26,425 nucleotides of DNA, taken from positions 1 to 26,425 of the forward strand of contig CAXKVR010000886.1 in the NCBI GenBank assembly GCA_964058845.1, written 5' to 3'. This document shows, one piece after another, positions 10,191-21,280 of the stretch; the first letter of the stretch is position 1, and each line of letters starts with the position of its first letter. A program made the translations under genes and the position numbers. The notes under the pieces were generated by a model. That model was not told the origin of the DNA. It did no database searches and was given only the letters and a program-made list of their open reading frames with translations. Source of the stretch: Carex sylvatica. Lineage: Eukaryota > Streptophyta > Magnoliopsida > Poales > Cyperaceae.

Positions 10191-10616
10191 TAATTTGAAT
10201 AACTTCCCTATTTTGCAATTATATAGAAAACAAAGTAAGTTGGAAAATCGAAATCCCTTATTATATTTCAGTTCATTTGAACAAAATGGCAACCATTATT
10301 AATTGTAATTTAAATGTATTGACGCTAGACATTTTCTTGTAATATATCTCCTCAATAACTAAATTCAGTACTAGTTTTTCTTGGAATAGATAGTTTTGAA
10401 AGTTTTCAACATTTTCCTGTCTGATTCATTGTCCAATTTCCCCACAAGTGAGCTTAATTTGGAGCGCCTCAATACAGAAACAACCTTAGAATAAATAAAA
10501 TCTTATACCATTACACATTCGCAAACAATTTCAAACCTATATTGCATAGTAACACAAGAAGTCAAGAGCTGTATATGAAAATGGAAAATACACCTTTATG
10601 ACAAATCTAGTCATAT

Positions 10617-10626
10617 TTTATTTATT
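10617..10626 (-). terminator. Polyadenylation signal of the BAHD gene
   Basis: Two overlapping AATAAA hexamers on the minus strand (10621-10626 and 10617-10622) lie 24-33 bases beyond the stop codon. They are good near-upstream polyadenylation elements, although a short 3' UTR would follow and other sites may be used. Confidence 0.5.
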
Positions 10627-10649
10627 GTTACATACATATATTGAACACA

Positions 10650-13600
10650 TCAAGCTAACTGAGCCACAATATTCTGAAAGGTCTTCATTGAAGAGTTAGG
10701 AAGACCCATGACAACCACAATGCTTTTGCTATCCTTTGCTTGAGGTAGAAACACCACAACCTCCTTTTCTGGCAACTCGGCCGAACCTGAGTAAAATGCC
10801 TCACCCCAGCCGAAGTCTGATGTGTTGAACCCTAGTCGGGTCCATGATGTGACCAATAAGGTTGCAGCTAATGAAGCAGTGGCACGTGTAATCTCTATAT
10901 AGTCAATTGCAGATCTGATAAATGCGTCATCCGTCATTTCTATTGCTTCTTTTATCAGTTGAACAACAGATGATAGCGGCTTATTGACCAATTCTTCGGC
11001 CCTGCCATAGGTTAAAAATCACTTTAAGTGAAAAACTTAGGAATTAAACATAATTAAATATGCAAAATAAAAAAAAATATGAAATGCAAGTAATAGTATA
11101 CCTGCACATACAACATGCCAGCACGATAGCATTACCCCAGAATCCCTTAGGAAGTGGCGGTTTGATGCGACTCCGTCCATCTATTGAAAATAACAGTTTG
11201 GTTTGCTGATCTGGATTCATTTGCAAAGCCTGAGTCCTTGCAGTCCAGATAAAGGCTGTCAATGCAACAAAACTTGTACAATTTTCAACTATGCCATCCT
11301 CAATGACAATTTGCTTGAGCCGGCTGAGCATTTTTTCATCAAAGGTAAACGCATTGTATTCAATAGGCTCATTCTTGTACAGCCCTGCAATATCGGAAGT
11401 GTCCTCAATTTCTGTGAACTCATGGTGTGCGAACTCGATCTTCGGTGGCTGTCTAGCCTTTTGGATCGAGCGGTCGATAAAAGGAGATATCGACAATGGG
11501 AGCCCTCTGGTTGTCTCTGCCCACGAGTGCAAAAATTGAACAGCCGATAACCCGTCAGACATGCAATGGTTTACTGCCAGGCCTATTGAGAATCCTCCAC
11601 ATCTGAACCTAGTAACCTGCACTTGCCATAGAGGTAGTCACTTGGTTAATCAAACTTCAAATTGAGTGCCATTAGATCAGAAATTGATTCAATAGGTAAA
11701 AAGTATTCTGATGGGTAGGACTCAAAATACTTCATTGTGATCACATAATTATCTGAGAGAATGACAACTTTGGCCAGTATGGATTTGCCAGACAATCAAA
11801 GTCTGTTACATATTTGCATTTTCCTTTTGAAATAAAAGTTCACCAACTATATTTTTGGAAAATGTTTAAATAATCCTCCAAAATTTGTAGCAGAGTTTCA
11901 AATATCCTCTTTAGTGTTAGAACTAAACAAAAATCCTCTTGCCTTTCCTAAATTGTTGCATCATTCATATACACATGAAAGCCCCCAACTTTGCAACCAT
12001 ACCTTTTCTTCTTGTGCAAATTAATTTTCATTTTTTCAGGACTTTTGTAAAATTAATTATTGGCTCAGCAGCTTTGACAAACAAAGTCATAGTTAGATAG
12101 AAGTTCAACTTGATGGGATGAATTTTAATATAGTAGTAAATTTGTTATTGATGTAAGAGTAAAAGTAGCATTTATTTCAAATAAAAGAAAAAAAGTTAAA
12201 AGTACCTAGCATTGATATATGCTAGTTGAAATCATAGACCTAGGTACAAAACAGTTAAAGGGAGTTGAAAGCAGTATTTACAATGCCATGTGCAGCTTAA
12301 TATTAATTTGTTTTACCGTTTTACAACAGAATTATTTTAACCGTTTACTCTACAGCTATTCAATAAGATGAATACGAGTAAGAATATTTTTTATTACCAT
12401 AACGAGTAAAGGTACATGTGAAAGAAAAATTCGGTAACTTATCAGATAAAAATATATGTAAGAATTTTTTTTGCATAACCGTTATCATATATGGTATTGA
12501 ATAAGGATAAAATTATATATAATTATCTTTTCTTCGTACACATAACTATATAATTTGTATTATTATAATGTGATTGATTTATAAAATGTTTATTATTACT
12601 TTAATGGTTATTTTATGACAAAATTGATTTACACATTATTTTATATAATTTTATTAATTAGTATTTTTTTTAAATAATGTGATTAATAATTGCAAAAAAT
12701 ATGTATTACGTACATAATGTATTTAACCACAAACCTCCTTTTGTTTGGGCTTAATTTATGCTCCATTTCAATTTCTAGGAAAATTATCAAATTTCTCTTA
12801 TGATGGTTTTCTCAGTGTTTATGTTTTGTCATCTTACCTCTGAGCTCTGGCGTATATTTTGGAAATTGAGCATTTCTTTACTCAAAATTTTATTTAATAA
12901 AAAGGATACTAGGACATAACATATGAAGCATATGTAAAGGTTCGAATTAATTAAAGCACTAAAGAACAATAAATTCTTCACGGTTGGGCCTGCATGCGTG
13001 GTTAATTAATGCGATTCTCTAACCTATATTATTCATGAGGATGAAAGAAGACTAGAAGAGTCGAGGTTGACAATTATCCAAAATTTTGTTTTCTGGCACT
13101 GACCAGCAAACTTCATAAATTAATTTATATTTTACTGGACCATCCTTTAGTCTCGAAATTTTTATTAATACCACTGTAAGAATAAAAACCCACAAATTAT
13201 CACTAGTGGAGAAACTGAAATTATAATTGGTCTATCTGAATCAGTTATTATCAAACACCGATACTAATATCTATCTAGATCAGTTAATTTCAAAAAACAG
13301 ATCCTAAAAACTATCAGGATCGGTTATTATAAACAATTGATTCTAATGTATGCACATTTGGATCAGTTTTTTATAATAGCCGATTCTAATACTATCATGA
13401 TCGGTTATTATAAAGAAACGATCCTAATATATATACAATTAGGATCGGTTCTTTATAATAACCGATCCTGATAGATTTTAGGATCGATTTTTTGAAATTA
13501 CCGATCCAAATGTGCATATATTAGGATAAAAAAAAAATTAGGATTGGTTGTTTCAAATAACCGATCATAATTAGTACTATTAGGATCGGTTATTTTAAAT

Positions 13601-15953
13601 AATCGATTATAATTCTTTTTTTTTTAATCCTAATGTATACACATTAGGATCGGTTAATTCGAAAAAACTGATTATAATACTATTATGATCGGTTGTTTAT
13701 TTAACTGATTCTAATACTATTAGGATCGGTTTTTTCGACTTAACCGATTCTAAAACTATATTTGGCGCTGCTAGGGTTGATCTTTTTTATTTCGCGCTAC
13801 TAAATTTCAACTTAGCCAATTTTTTTATTTCACGTCTCTCTCTCTCTCTCTCCGTCTCTCCCTCTCAAAGCCTCAGACCTTCATGTTTCTCTCTCTGTCT
13901 CCATCTCTCATTCTCAAAGCCGCTCTCTCTCTCGCGCCTCCGGCTCTCCCTCTCTAGAGGGTCTCAACACTCCCCACCGCCTCAACTGGATTTAGGGTTT
14001 TCTCTCTGACCACTCCCCACCGCCTTAGACCCTCTCAGCACCGACTTCGTGAGCCGAATCAAACGCAGGATCACTAACAGTTTGATGACGCCTTTTCTTT
14101 TCTATATTTATTTTCTGATTTTTGTTTAAAGTTTTTACATGCATTTTTGTTATTGCAATTGCAGCAAATGGTAGATGGTTCAGTAAATATGAAAGATTCT
14201 GATAAATCATAGATCAGTTCGGAGCGTACACTGTAAGTATTTTATTTGATTTTTAAGTATATCCTTAGTTTCTCTCAGTTTTAGGTTTAATTCTTGTTGG
14301 AGATTTGGCTGATTATTTGTGCTTGTACCTAAATTAGTCTTGTTTCATAATTAACCTCAATTAATTGTAACTTACAATAGTAAAAAATGCAGGACCTTCC
14401 CGCTAACTACAATATCTCACGCATCAACGACATTCGCCTTGTGGGGTAAATTTTTCTTAAAGGAGGTATTGGTTGAAAAATATAAAATAATTTAGGATGT
14501 GATAATTTGTAATAATTTAGGAGTTTAATTTTATAATGTGGTGTAAACTTTGCATGAAAATGATATTTTGATAATAATTTAGGATGTGCATGATATTTGA
14601 TGATTGCTTCTTATTGTGCAAAAAATAATATTTTAGGATACTGGTATGTAATATTAATTTTTTTGAATTTAAATAGACTATCAATATATAAATTCAATAA
14701 TGCATTATATCTGGATTCACAAAATGTTGGTTCTGCACAAGCAAAAAAAGAAAAAAAAAATATTGGAATCAGGATAAGTTATTTGAAATAACCGATCATA
14801 ATAGTTAGACATTAGGATCGGTTATTTGAAATAAACTGATCCTAATAGTTGGTCATTATGATCGGTTATTTTTAACAACCAATCCTAATGGTGCTATTAG
14901 GATCAGTTATTTCAAATAATCGATCCTAATTGAATATTTTAGGATCGGTTGTTTAACCGATCAAGATTAGTTTCGTATTAGCATTGCCCGGATTAGGATC
15001 GATTAAATTCAGATCCTAATGTGCGTAAATAACTGATTCTAATTTCAGTTCAATCTGTGGCTCCATAATGAGACCACAAAATGAATTGGAGGCTCTCCAA
15101 AATCTAAATATCATTATATTACAGTGCATTTTTTTTTGTTTTTGAGAGGCCTCCAATTCAATCTGCGGCTCTCCAAAAATGGAGTCGCAGGTTGAATTGA
15201 AGGCTCTGGTATTTTTTGAATTCTCCAATTTCAGTGGTGTTTTGATTTTTTTTTTTTAAATGGTATTAATAAAAATTTCGGGTGTTAGTCGGAGCCATTA
15301 GGAGAAGTGTATTACGACAAAAACAAAATGTGTAAAATGGGACAAAATGTGTGTATATAAATTTGGGAGCATGAACATAATATCTTCTTAAAAAATAATT
15401 TGTAGATAACATATTTTTTTTTATTTCAAGAAGAAAATGACTATTAATTAAGATGTGCAGAAATTCTATGCATAATAAAATTTGATATTTTCTTTACCTG
15501 AACACTAAGAAGTGGCATCTCCAAAATGTTCTTAGCTGTTGGATCAACATAGATAAGCTCTCTAAGCTTGTCTGGATCAGGAATAGACATGTCACCTAGC
15601 ATCGCCAGTTCACAGTCTGTCTCAGCCTCGACAAACGGCACGCCATGTCCGTCAATTTTCACAATTAACTTACCCTCTTGGCTCAGCGTCAGACTACCAG
15701 TATATGGGTAGTAATGCACCAAAACCTTAGATAATGACTCTTTCAAAACCGAAAAAATGTCATCGGAGCTTTTTTCTGTCGGTTTGTAGAGGTGTACGGT
15801 TTTCATGATCACGGCAATGTTTTGATCGAGATTGGAGAGGTAGTAGTACTCGCCTGAATTTGTGTCATGGACCGGGTGTATGATTTCTGGTACCGATCGC
15901 TTTACTTTTACCGTACCGGGAACCAAATTGCCATTTATGCTTGCGTTCCCCAT
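10650..15953 (-). CDS. BAHD acyltransferase, omega-hydroxyacid/fatty-alcohol feruloyl transferase-like
   Basis: Three exons on the minus strand, 15953-15498, 11616-11102 and 11001-10650, join to 440 residues, the usual BAHD length. The catalytic HXXXD motif is H169-C-M-S-D173 at the start of exon 2, and the structural DFGWG motif is at 386-390. Intron 1 falls after LLSVQ, the conserved BAHD intron position. YLSNLDQNIAV near the N terminus, the KARQPPKIEF segment and TKLLFSIDGRSR resemble the HHT/ASFT clade, which moves feruloyl-CoA onto omega-hydroxy fatty acids or alcohols for suberin and related waxes. Related clade members use other acceptors, so the substrate is inferred. No signal peptide is seen; BAHD enzymes are cytosolic. 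Intron 1 is 3881 bases and holds a transposon (13146-15290); the rest of it (11617-13145) is AT-rich and featureless. Intron 2 is 100 bases. The gene converges on the TPD1-like gene. An AG at about 15970 may be a leader intron acceptor. Confidence 0.92.
13231..13755. repeat. Twelve palindromic subterminal repeats, left block
   Basis: About twelve units of the form AGGATCGGTT, 8-10 A/T bases, then AACCGATCCTAAT occur head to tail, each a small hairpin of about 30 bases. Divergence between units is moderate. In CACTA elements, arrays of such units next to the ends are transposase-binding sites (family knowledge). Confidence 0.75.
13835..13940. repeat. CT-rich microsatellite tract
   Basis: A perfect CT run (about 13835-13852) is followed by broken CT-rich sequence to about 13940. 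It lies in the leader-like start of the transposon core and resembles the pyrimidine-rich 5' UTR of a plant gene. Confidence 0.75.
14763..15023. repeat. Six palindromic subterminal repeats, right block
   Basis: Six units of the AGGATCGGTT...AACCGATCCTAAT type, in the same pattern as the left block, stand next to the right end of the intronic element. One unit (near 14941) lacks the spacer, reading GGATCGGTTGTTTAACCGATC. Beyond it, 15045-15225 holds three copies of a TCAATCTG(C/T)GGCTC motif, two of them in a small hairpin. Confidence 0.7.
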
Positions 15954-16974
15954 TTATGCACCTGTTTCCTGTTCAAGAGTTGAGTACAATTCAATATTAT
16001 CAGAGAAAAAATAATACAATTATAATAAAAAAAAAATGAATACTAAGGAGGTGTCATGTCATTATGCAAATTCCTCAAACCCTCTCTATAAGTACAATAA
16101 GGCAAAAAAATATTAGCAATAATGATGTATATATATATGGTGATGATCATTTTAGACAAGTTGACATAATAAACGCTCATGTTTGAAAGTGATGGTTAGA
16201 TATATATATGTCTCTAATTAGAACCAAATGCAGAGACACCTGAAGCCTAATGAGCAAAAAGGAAACAGGTTGAATGGTTAACAGAAAAGGTAACAAATGT
16301 GAAATTTCAACTATACAAGAAGAGCTAAGCTTAATTAAGCCACTATTTTTGAGAAAAAGTCACCTTGATATTTATCTCCAGACAAGGCTCTGTTGTTGCT
16401 TATTTCCTTTGTTGTATGTAGCAGTTCTTGAGACCTATGTATCTTATATAGTACCTGATGGAATCTATGTACCTATCTCTTTCTAGTTTCTACCCTTCTA
16501 GTCAAAGGATGGTGAAATGGAGGAACTTGGAAAAAAGAGGAAAAAAGTGGATATATTGAGCGTTTCAGTGTGCAATTGGTGTGAATGCAATTTGTGTTCA
16601 TAAATGCAATGTTAGTAGGTGTTAGTGTGTGTTGCAATCTCTGCCTACCTTAAATAATTTGGATTGCATAAGTGGAGCTTTCTTTGTTTTCTTTTCTTCT
16701 TCTGCATAGTGTGTGTGTTACACGAATTCATGCCATAGATTTTTATAAGTTCGTTTTGGGATTTACAAGGCATGAATTTAATTAATTAGAGCTCATAACT
16801 ACTGCAACTGCCTCTGGTTCCATTTTTGGTTCTCTGAATCAGTGGCAGATACAATCAAGGAATATGAGGTCAATCGGTTATGCATAACTTGTTCATTATT
16901 TTAAGTATATATTATAGAGAAATAGAATTCACCTCAAACTTTTAATAATCCCATAGTTTTTAATATAACAAACT
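15954..16974. other. Upstream region of the BAHD gene, no other gene
   Basis: This stretch should contain the BAHD promoter and leader. It holds AT dinucleotide runs (16128-16138, 16200-16210) and a frame at 16274-16486 (+) with no recognisable domain. No structured repeat was found. Confidence 0.4.
16443..16450 (-). promoter_or_regulatory. Candidate TATA box of the BAHD gene
   Basis: On the minus strand the sequence reads ACTATATAAGATA, a near-perfect plant TATA box, about 490 bases upstream of the start codon. That distance requires a long leader or a leader intron; a donor-like AAG|GTGACT (near 16363) and an acceptor-like TTGAACAG (near 15970) would fit. Other AT-rich TATA-like sites lie closer, so this is tentative. 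Confidence 0.3.
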
Positions 16975-17833
16975 AAAATAATAATGTTTATGCAATTTCA
17001 TTACTTTTACGTACATAACATAGTATGATTTGGTTGAACACTAAATTACCTCCAAAAATTAAAGTCTTTATGTGGTTACTTACACAAGACAAAATTCTTA
17101 CAAAAAACAATATGGTTGACAAAGGGTGGACTGGTTCAGTCCAGTGTCATTTCTGTGACCAAGATGAAAATGTGGAGCACCTTTTCATTCAATGTTCTTT
17201 TGTTAGACAAATTTGATTCTGGTGATTCTGGTTAAGATACTGTCAAGACCTTTTTAGCTCCTGATTCTCAGATGCAAATATTATGTCTTTTGCCTTTTCC
17301 TTACAAGGGGAAGACATAAATTTTTCTTGATTATATTTGGAGTCTTTGCTTAGAGTATCCAAAAACAAAGAAATTTTATTTGTTTTGAACATAAACCTTT
17401 CTCTTCTGGTAAAAATATTATTCTCTCTATAATAAGCAATTGTGCTTTACTGGACAGGTTTAGGAGAAGATGATGAGAAGCTCAGTCAATAGATGTCTAA
17501 GGATACCTCCCTCATCCCTCTGCAGACCTTGTCTCCAAACACTGAAAGGCAGTTAATCTCTCTCTCTGATGAGGAAGACAGTACCAACACCTGAAGAAGA
17601 TTTTAGTGTGTTTGTTTGGTTCTATAATACTTTCCATATTTGTCTATTTTGTAGTTCATAAGGACTTTGTCTGAACCTTTTATATTGTTGTTTTCTTTTC
17701 TTTTGATACTAAGAGAATGTTAATCTCAGATAAGTTATGTAAGTCTGACAAATTTCTACTTTTGTGTATAACCATATTTGTTTCGAAATGAAACGGATCT
17801 AGGAGCATTTTTATTATAAAAAAATAATAATGT
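16975..17833 (+). mobile_element. 5'-truncated LINE retrotransposon fragment
   Basis: The frame at 17025-17216 reads WLNTKLPPKIKVFMWLLTQ and then CHFCDQDENVEHLFIQC, the zinc-binding domain found at the C-terminal side of plant non-LTR reverse transcriptases (zf-RVT). After QCSFVRQI the frame is broken by stops. A noncoding tail runs to about 17820. The 13-base direct repeat AAAATAATAATGT at 16975-16987 and 17821-17833 is a plausible target duplication bounding an 833-base insertion. It is AT-rich, so chance is not excluded. The copy is dead: 5'-truncated and mutated. Confidence 0.7.
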
Positions 17834-18758
17834 GTAGTTCATAGATTTATATATTGACATTTAATTTTTTTTGACCGCGCCTACTTTTTATAGCTTGTAA
17901 TTTTCATAAATTTAATTAGTTCCTCATCATCGTATCTGCTGATATTTTATGTCTGAAATCTGAAAAATTGATTTGATAAAGCGGAAAACTAATTCACAAA
18001 TGCTGTATTTGATACTCATAATTTTTATATTTGAAAAAAAATATATAGAAATGTTATAGCAAAATCTGATGAACATCACTGCTTGAATAATTAAGTAGCG
18101 TTTAGTGCACTTTTGAAGCACTATCAGAGTCAGAGTCAGATTTTCAAATTATAGAAGTCAATTATATAAAAAAAAAATTACAAAGAATCTATATTACCGT
18201 GACATTCACTCTAAATTATATAAAAAATCATATATTAATATAAAAGAATATAAAAAATGGGTTGACCCCATTGCATTTTCTTCAGTCCGCCTCTGGCCTC
18301 TGGGTACTATTGAAGGGTTTTGAATGTATCAAATTTGAAAACGATATTTGCATAATTGGAGCATATATCAAGGTATATATAACTTTTAATGTGTATTCTG
18401 CATGTATACCCCTAAAGCATTTTAAAGCATTTTAGGGAGACAAAATATTTAAAAATAGGTCAAAACATAACAAATTAATTAACAAATCTATACTTTACGA
18501 GTCCTTTTTTTAATTTCATTATTGTTTAATGAGCTATATATGTCACTCAAGGAAGAGGTACATGTTCTGTCATGAACAATCCAGTGCATAAATTAATTAA
18601 ATTGTCCGTAATAATGGCTGCTCATAAATAAAAGGGTAAATTATTTCTAAACCCTTTTAAATTTTCTCTTATTTCAAATATTTTATCAAAACCTTGAAGT
18701 ATGTAATTTTTTTCATCCAAATGCAAAACTCCTTTATATTTTGGAAGGAGATCACATG
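17834..18758. other. AT-rich intergenic sequence
   Basis: No gene is supported. The minus-strand frame 17927-18121 has no recognisable domain. A short direct repeat, AAAGCATTTT twice, lies near 18414-18434. Confidence 0.45.
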
Positions 18759-18914
18759 TTCTCCGGGATGCAGGAATTTTCTGCCCCCTCAATTACTGGA
18801 ATGTATAGGACCAGTCACTGTTAAAGGGGGCCAATCACATTTAATTTTTTAAACTGAAGGCCCACCGACAGTGATTCTGAGAACAAGAATTTCCTGTCCC
18901 AGAGGGCAGAGAAT
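18759..18914. mobile_element. Candidate small foldback element
   Basis: The left arm, TTCTCCGGGATGCAGGAATTTTC, pairs imperfectly with the right end read on the minus strand, CTCTGGGACAGGAAATTC. An inner pair, CAGTCACTGTTAAAGGGGGCC and GGCCCACCGACAGTGATTCTG, encloses a centre near 18845. The stretch is GC-richer than its flanks. Ends and target duplication are not defined. Confidence 0.4.
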
Positions 18915-19871
18915 TCGGTTTCTTGTATTTTCTCAATTAATTAATGAAAAACATCTTATCTAACTAATTATTAATCTTCTTACTAAAAGTTAAAGAGTAC
19001 CCTTTACTCTTCTTAATAAACCAAACGAATTGAAGGCATGAGGGTTGTCCCACCGTTTAAAAAGTATTTAGAGTTTTAAATGAGGGCTTGACCTTCGTTG
19101 TTTAAAAAAAAAAAGTATTTAGAGTTTTTTTATAGAGGTTCACCAACTACTTTGGGAGTACCTTCGCCACCTCCAGTTTCAATTATATTATTGATATTAT
19201 TGTTATTATTATTAAAATAAGTAAAAAAAATATCTAATATAAAAAGTAATAATTTTTAATATATTAAAATTAAAAAAAAGAAGTAAAATTCAGTCTTCGA
19301 CTACATATTCATCAAAAAGATTATACTGAGAAGTTTGATTAACTATTTAAATTTTAAAAATGAAATTATAAATTTATAGTAAGAACCGATCTGCATCTCG
19401 TTGATATTTTATTCTTATTTGCTTCCATGGCACTACTCCGGATTACAGCACGGAGGGCCTTCGTAGTTTTATCTTTTATACAATTTTATTTTGTCATTTT
19501 CTGTTTCTTGGTTTCTGGAAATTCCTCATGCAACTTGGTAATAAATAGAATGGTTTCAATGATATGCTTATGGATTTTAATTGCAAAATAATACAAATAA
19601 ATGAATAAGAGAATTGAGCACATAATACAGAAATGCAATGTTTCAACGTGTCTCTTTGTCTGTAAAAATAAATAGTTTTAAAAAAAAGAATCGCAATTCC
19701 CTGACTTTCTGTTTCCCATCTTAAAAAAAAAAAAAAAAAACTAAAAAACTAAAATTGTATAATACTAAAATGATTAGGAAATCTTTCAATTTCGTCGTTC
19801 TATTAACACACTACGTTCTTTCAATTGGAGTTAAAAATGCTTTGTACATATCACATACATTCAAATATCAA
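18915..19871. other. Intergenic sequence with a short duplication and a solo MITE arm
   Basis: No gene is supported. The phrase AAAGTATTTAGAGTTTT occurs near 19060 and again near 19112. Bases about 19285-19370 resemble a single arm of the MITE family (CAGTCTTCGACTACATATTC followed by a GATTAACTATTTAAATTTT stretch). A run of 18 A lies near 19723-19740. Confidence 0.4.
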
Positions 19872-20314
19872 TTAATATATGAGGTTGGCTACTATGCTTA
19901 TATAAGCATATCCCCACGTATGCTTATAACTCATTTTTGTATTTTCAATGTTCAAATGGTCGATCAGAACCGTTCATCTTGTTCTCCATATTAATATGTT
20001 CTTGGACACCAAATTTTATATTTTTCTGAATTTGTTTACTATTTATTAAGCCACTTTGAAAATCGCTGATCCAATGGTGGCTTAACAAAACAGTAAAATC
20101 AGAAGCCACCATTGGATCAGAGATTTTCAAATTAGCTTAATAAATAGTAAAATTTTTTAGAAAAATGTAAAATTTAGTCTCCAAGAACATATTAATATGG
20201 AGAACAAGATGAACGGTTCCGATCGACCATTTGGACATTAAAAATATAAAAATGAGTTATAAGCATATGTGGAGATATGCTTATATAAGCATAGTAGCCA
20301 ACCTCTTAATATAT
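19872..20314. mobile_element. Full-length foldback MITE with 9-bp target duplication
   Basis: TTAATATAT flanks the element at 19872-19880 and 20306-20314. The element (19881-20305, 425 bp) begins GAGGTTGGCTACTATGC and ends in its reverse complement. The arms pair almost base for base over most of their length, with an inner strong stem (CTGATCCAATGGTGGCTT and AAGCCACCATTGGATCAG). The 9-bp duplication suggests a Mutator-type non-autonomous element. The high arm identity makes it the youngest-looking element here. Frames at 19755-19994 and 19945-20130 are by-products of it. Confidence 0.85.
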
Positions 20315-20694
20315 ATATTGAATGAAAATTAATACACGATCAGTCTATTTGAAAATAGTATCTCTATAAATTAATTATATTTTGCAAAAATAATATTTAT
20401 TTAAAATTTCTTACATAATTTGAATCAATGTTTTAAAGACGTTAAGAATCCTATTTTCTTTTTAAACCAAGCGAGACCGTTTAATAACGCAATAAATGGC
20501 GGCAGGCTAGAGTTCTTTACCAGTCAATGTTTGGAATTTGAACCACATGTGCGCCTGCACTAATAACGAAAATGGTCCTCTTTTTCATGCAAAGAATAGA
20601 GACCAGAGAGATTGCATCCCAATGACCCAATTTATGTTTTTCCTTAATTGGGCCAGCAAGTCCAACTGAACGGGACCTCAAATATTATAGTTCT
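20315..20694. other. Intergenic sequence between two transposons
   Basis: Nothing structured was found. The stretch is AT-rich and lacks an open frame of note. Confidence 0.45.
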
Positions 20695-21189
20695 CTTTTA
20701 ATCATTGTTTTAAAATGTGGCCTTATACAGTTTTGAGTATGTGGCCGTATATGTGGTCTGAATATGTAGACTGAAAACGGTCATGCGGTCCAAATATGCG
20801 GCATATGCTGCCATGCAGTCCTCCCATGCAATTTTGTATTGTTTGCTTGTTGTCTTATCGTACTTTTTAAGTTTAATTAGTGTTGTCAACTTATTATGGA
20901 CTTTATATTTAACTTGATGTTTGTGTTAAATTGAATTTATGTATAATCTGGTTGTAGTTGCCGTATTTGTTTGTGCTTTTGTGCATGATTAATATGATAA
21001 TTTAATTGTATTTTAATTAGAATTTATGTGAAAAAACTATTGTTGGTTATGTCATTATGTAGAAATAAATTCATTTATATGAATATATATATATACATGT
21101 GATTTTTTTTTATAAATCTGCATATGCAGTATGCACAGTAGACTTCCGCATGCATGAATAAAACCGCATTTTAAAACACTGCTTCTAAT
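20695..21189. mobile_element. Non-autonomous hAT-type element
   Basis: The ends read CATTGTTTTAAAATGTGGCC (20703) and, on the minus strand from 21181, CAGTGTTTTAAAATGCGG. The CAGTG-like start with a T/A-rich follow-on is typical of hAT inverted repeats. Eight-base flanks CTTTTAAT (20695-20702) and CTTCTAAT (21182-21189) differ at one position and match the 8-bp duplication of hAT elements. The 479-base interior has GCGG/CCGC-rich subterminal repeats (TGCGGTCC, TATGCGGCATATG) and no transposase. Confidence 0.65.
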
Positions 21190-21280
21190 TATCAAAAGTA
21201 ATACAATAGTTCCAGAAGAAATAAACAAAAGGAGGAAAACAAAGAGTTTGTATAATGAGATAAGCTAACTTGCTTTGAAA

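Larger units (their letters stand above)
13146..15290. mobile_element. CACTA-like non-autonomous element inside BAHD intron 1
   Basis: Outer inverted ends share CGAAATTTTTATTAATACC (13154 region; reverse complement near 15260-15280), preceded by a TTAGTC-like end on each side. Just inside the left end, CACTAGTGGAGAAACTGAAATT (13201) begins like a CACTA terminus; the right counterpart, read on the minus strand from 15239, is CACCACTGAAATT. Eighteen palindromic subterminal units follow. The core (13790-14760) is gene-like: a CT-rich leader, GGATTTAGGGTTTTC, and two segments bounded by good splice sites (14165-14232, 14393-14445). No transposase is present. Possible imperfect flanking copies are GGACCAT and GGAGCCAT. 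The two sets of ends could mean a CACTA element nested in a smaller foldback. Confidence 0.6.

Noticed and set aside
9936..10292. Minus-strand frame of 118 codons (and 9957-10193 plus)
   Set aside because: No domain recognised, unusual composition, and no splice or promoter signals that fit a protein gene; chance frame in a less AT-rich stretch.
11203..11550. Two plus-strand frames antisense to BAHD exon 2
   Set aside because: They are complements of well-conserved BAHD coding sequence and have no family match.
14025..14210. Minus-strand frame of 61 codons
   Set aside because: It crosses a splice-like boundary of the transposon core and reads poly-pyrimidine leader sequence in reverse.
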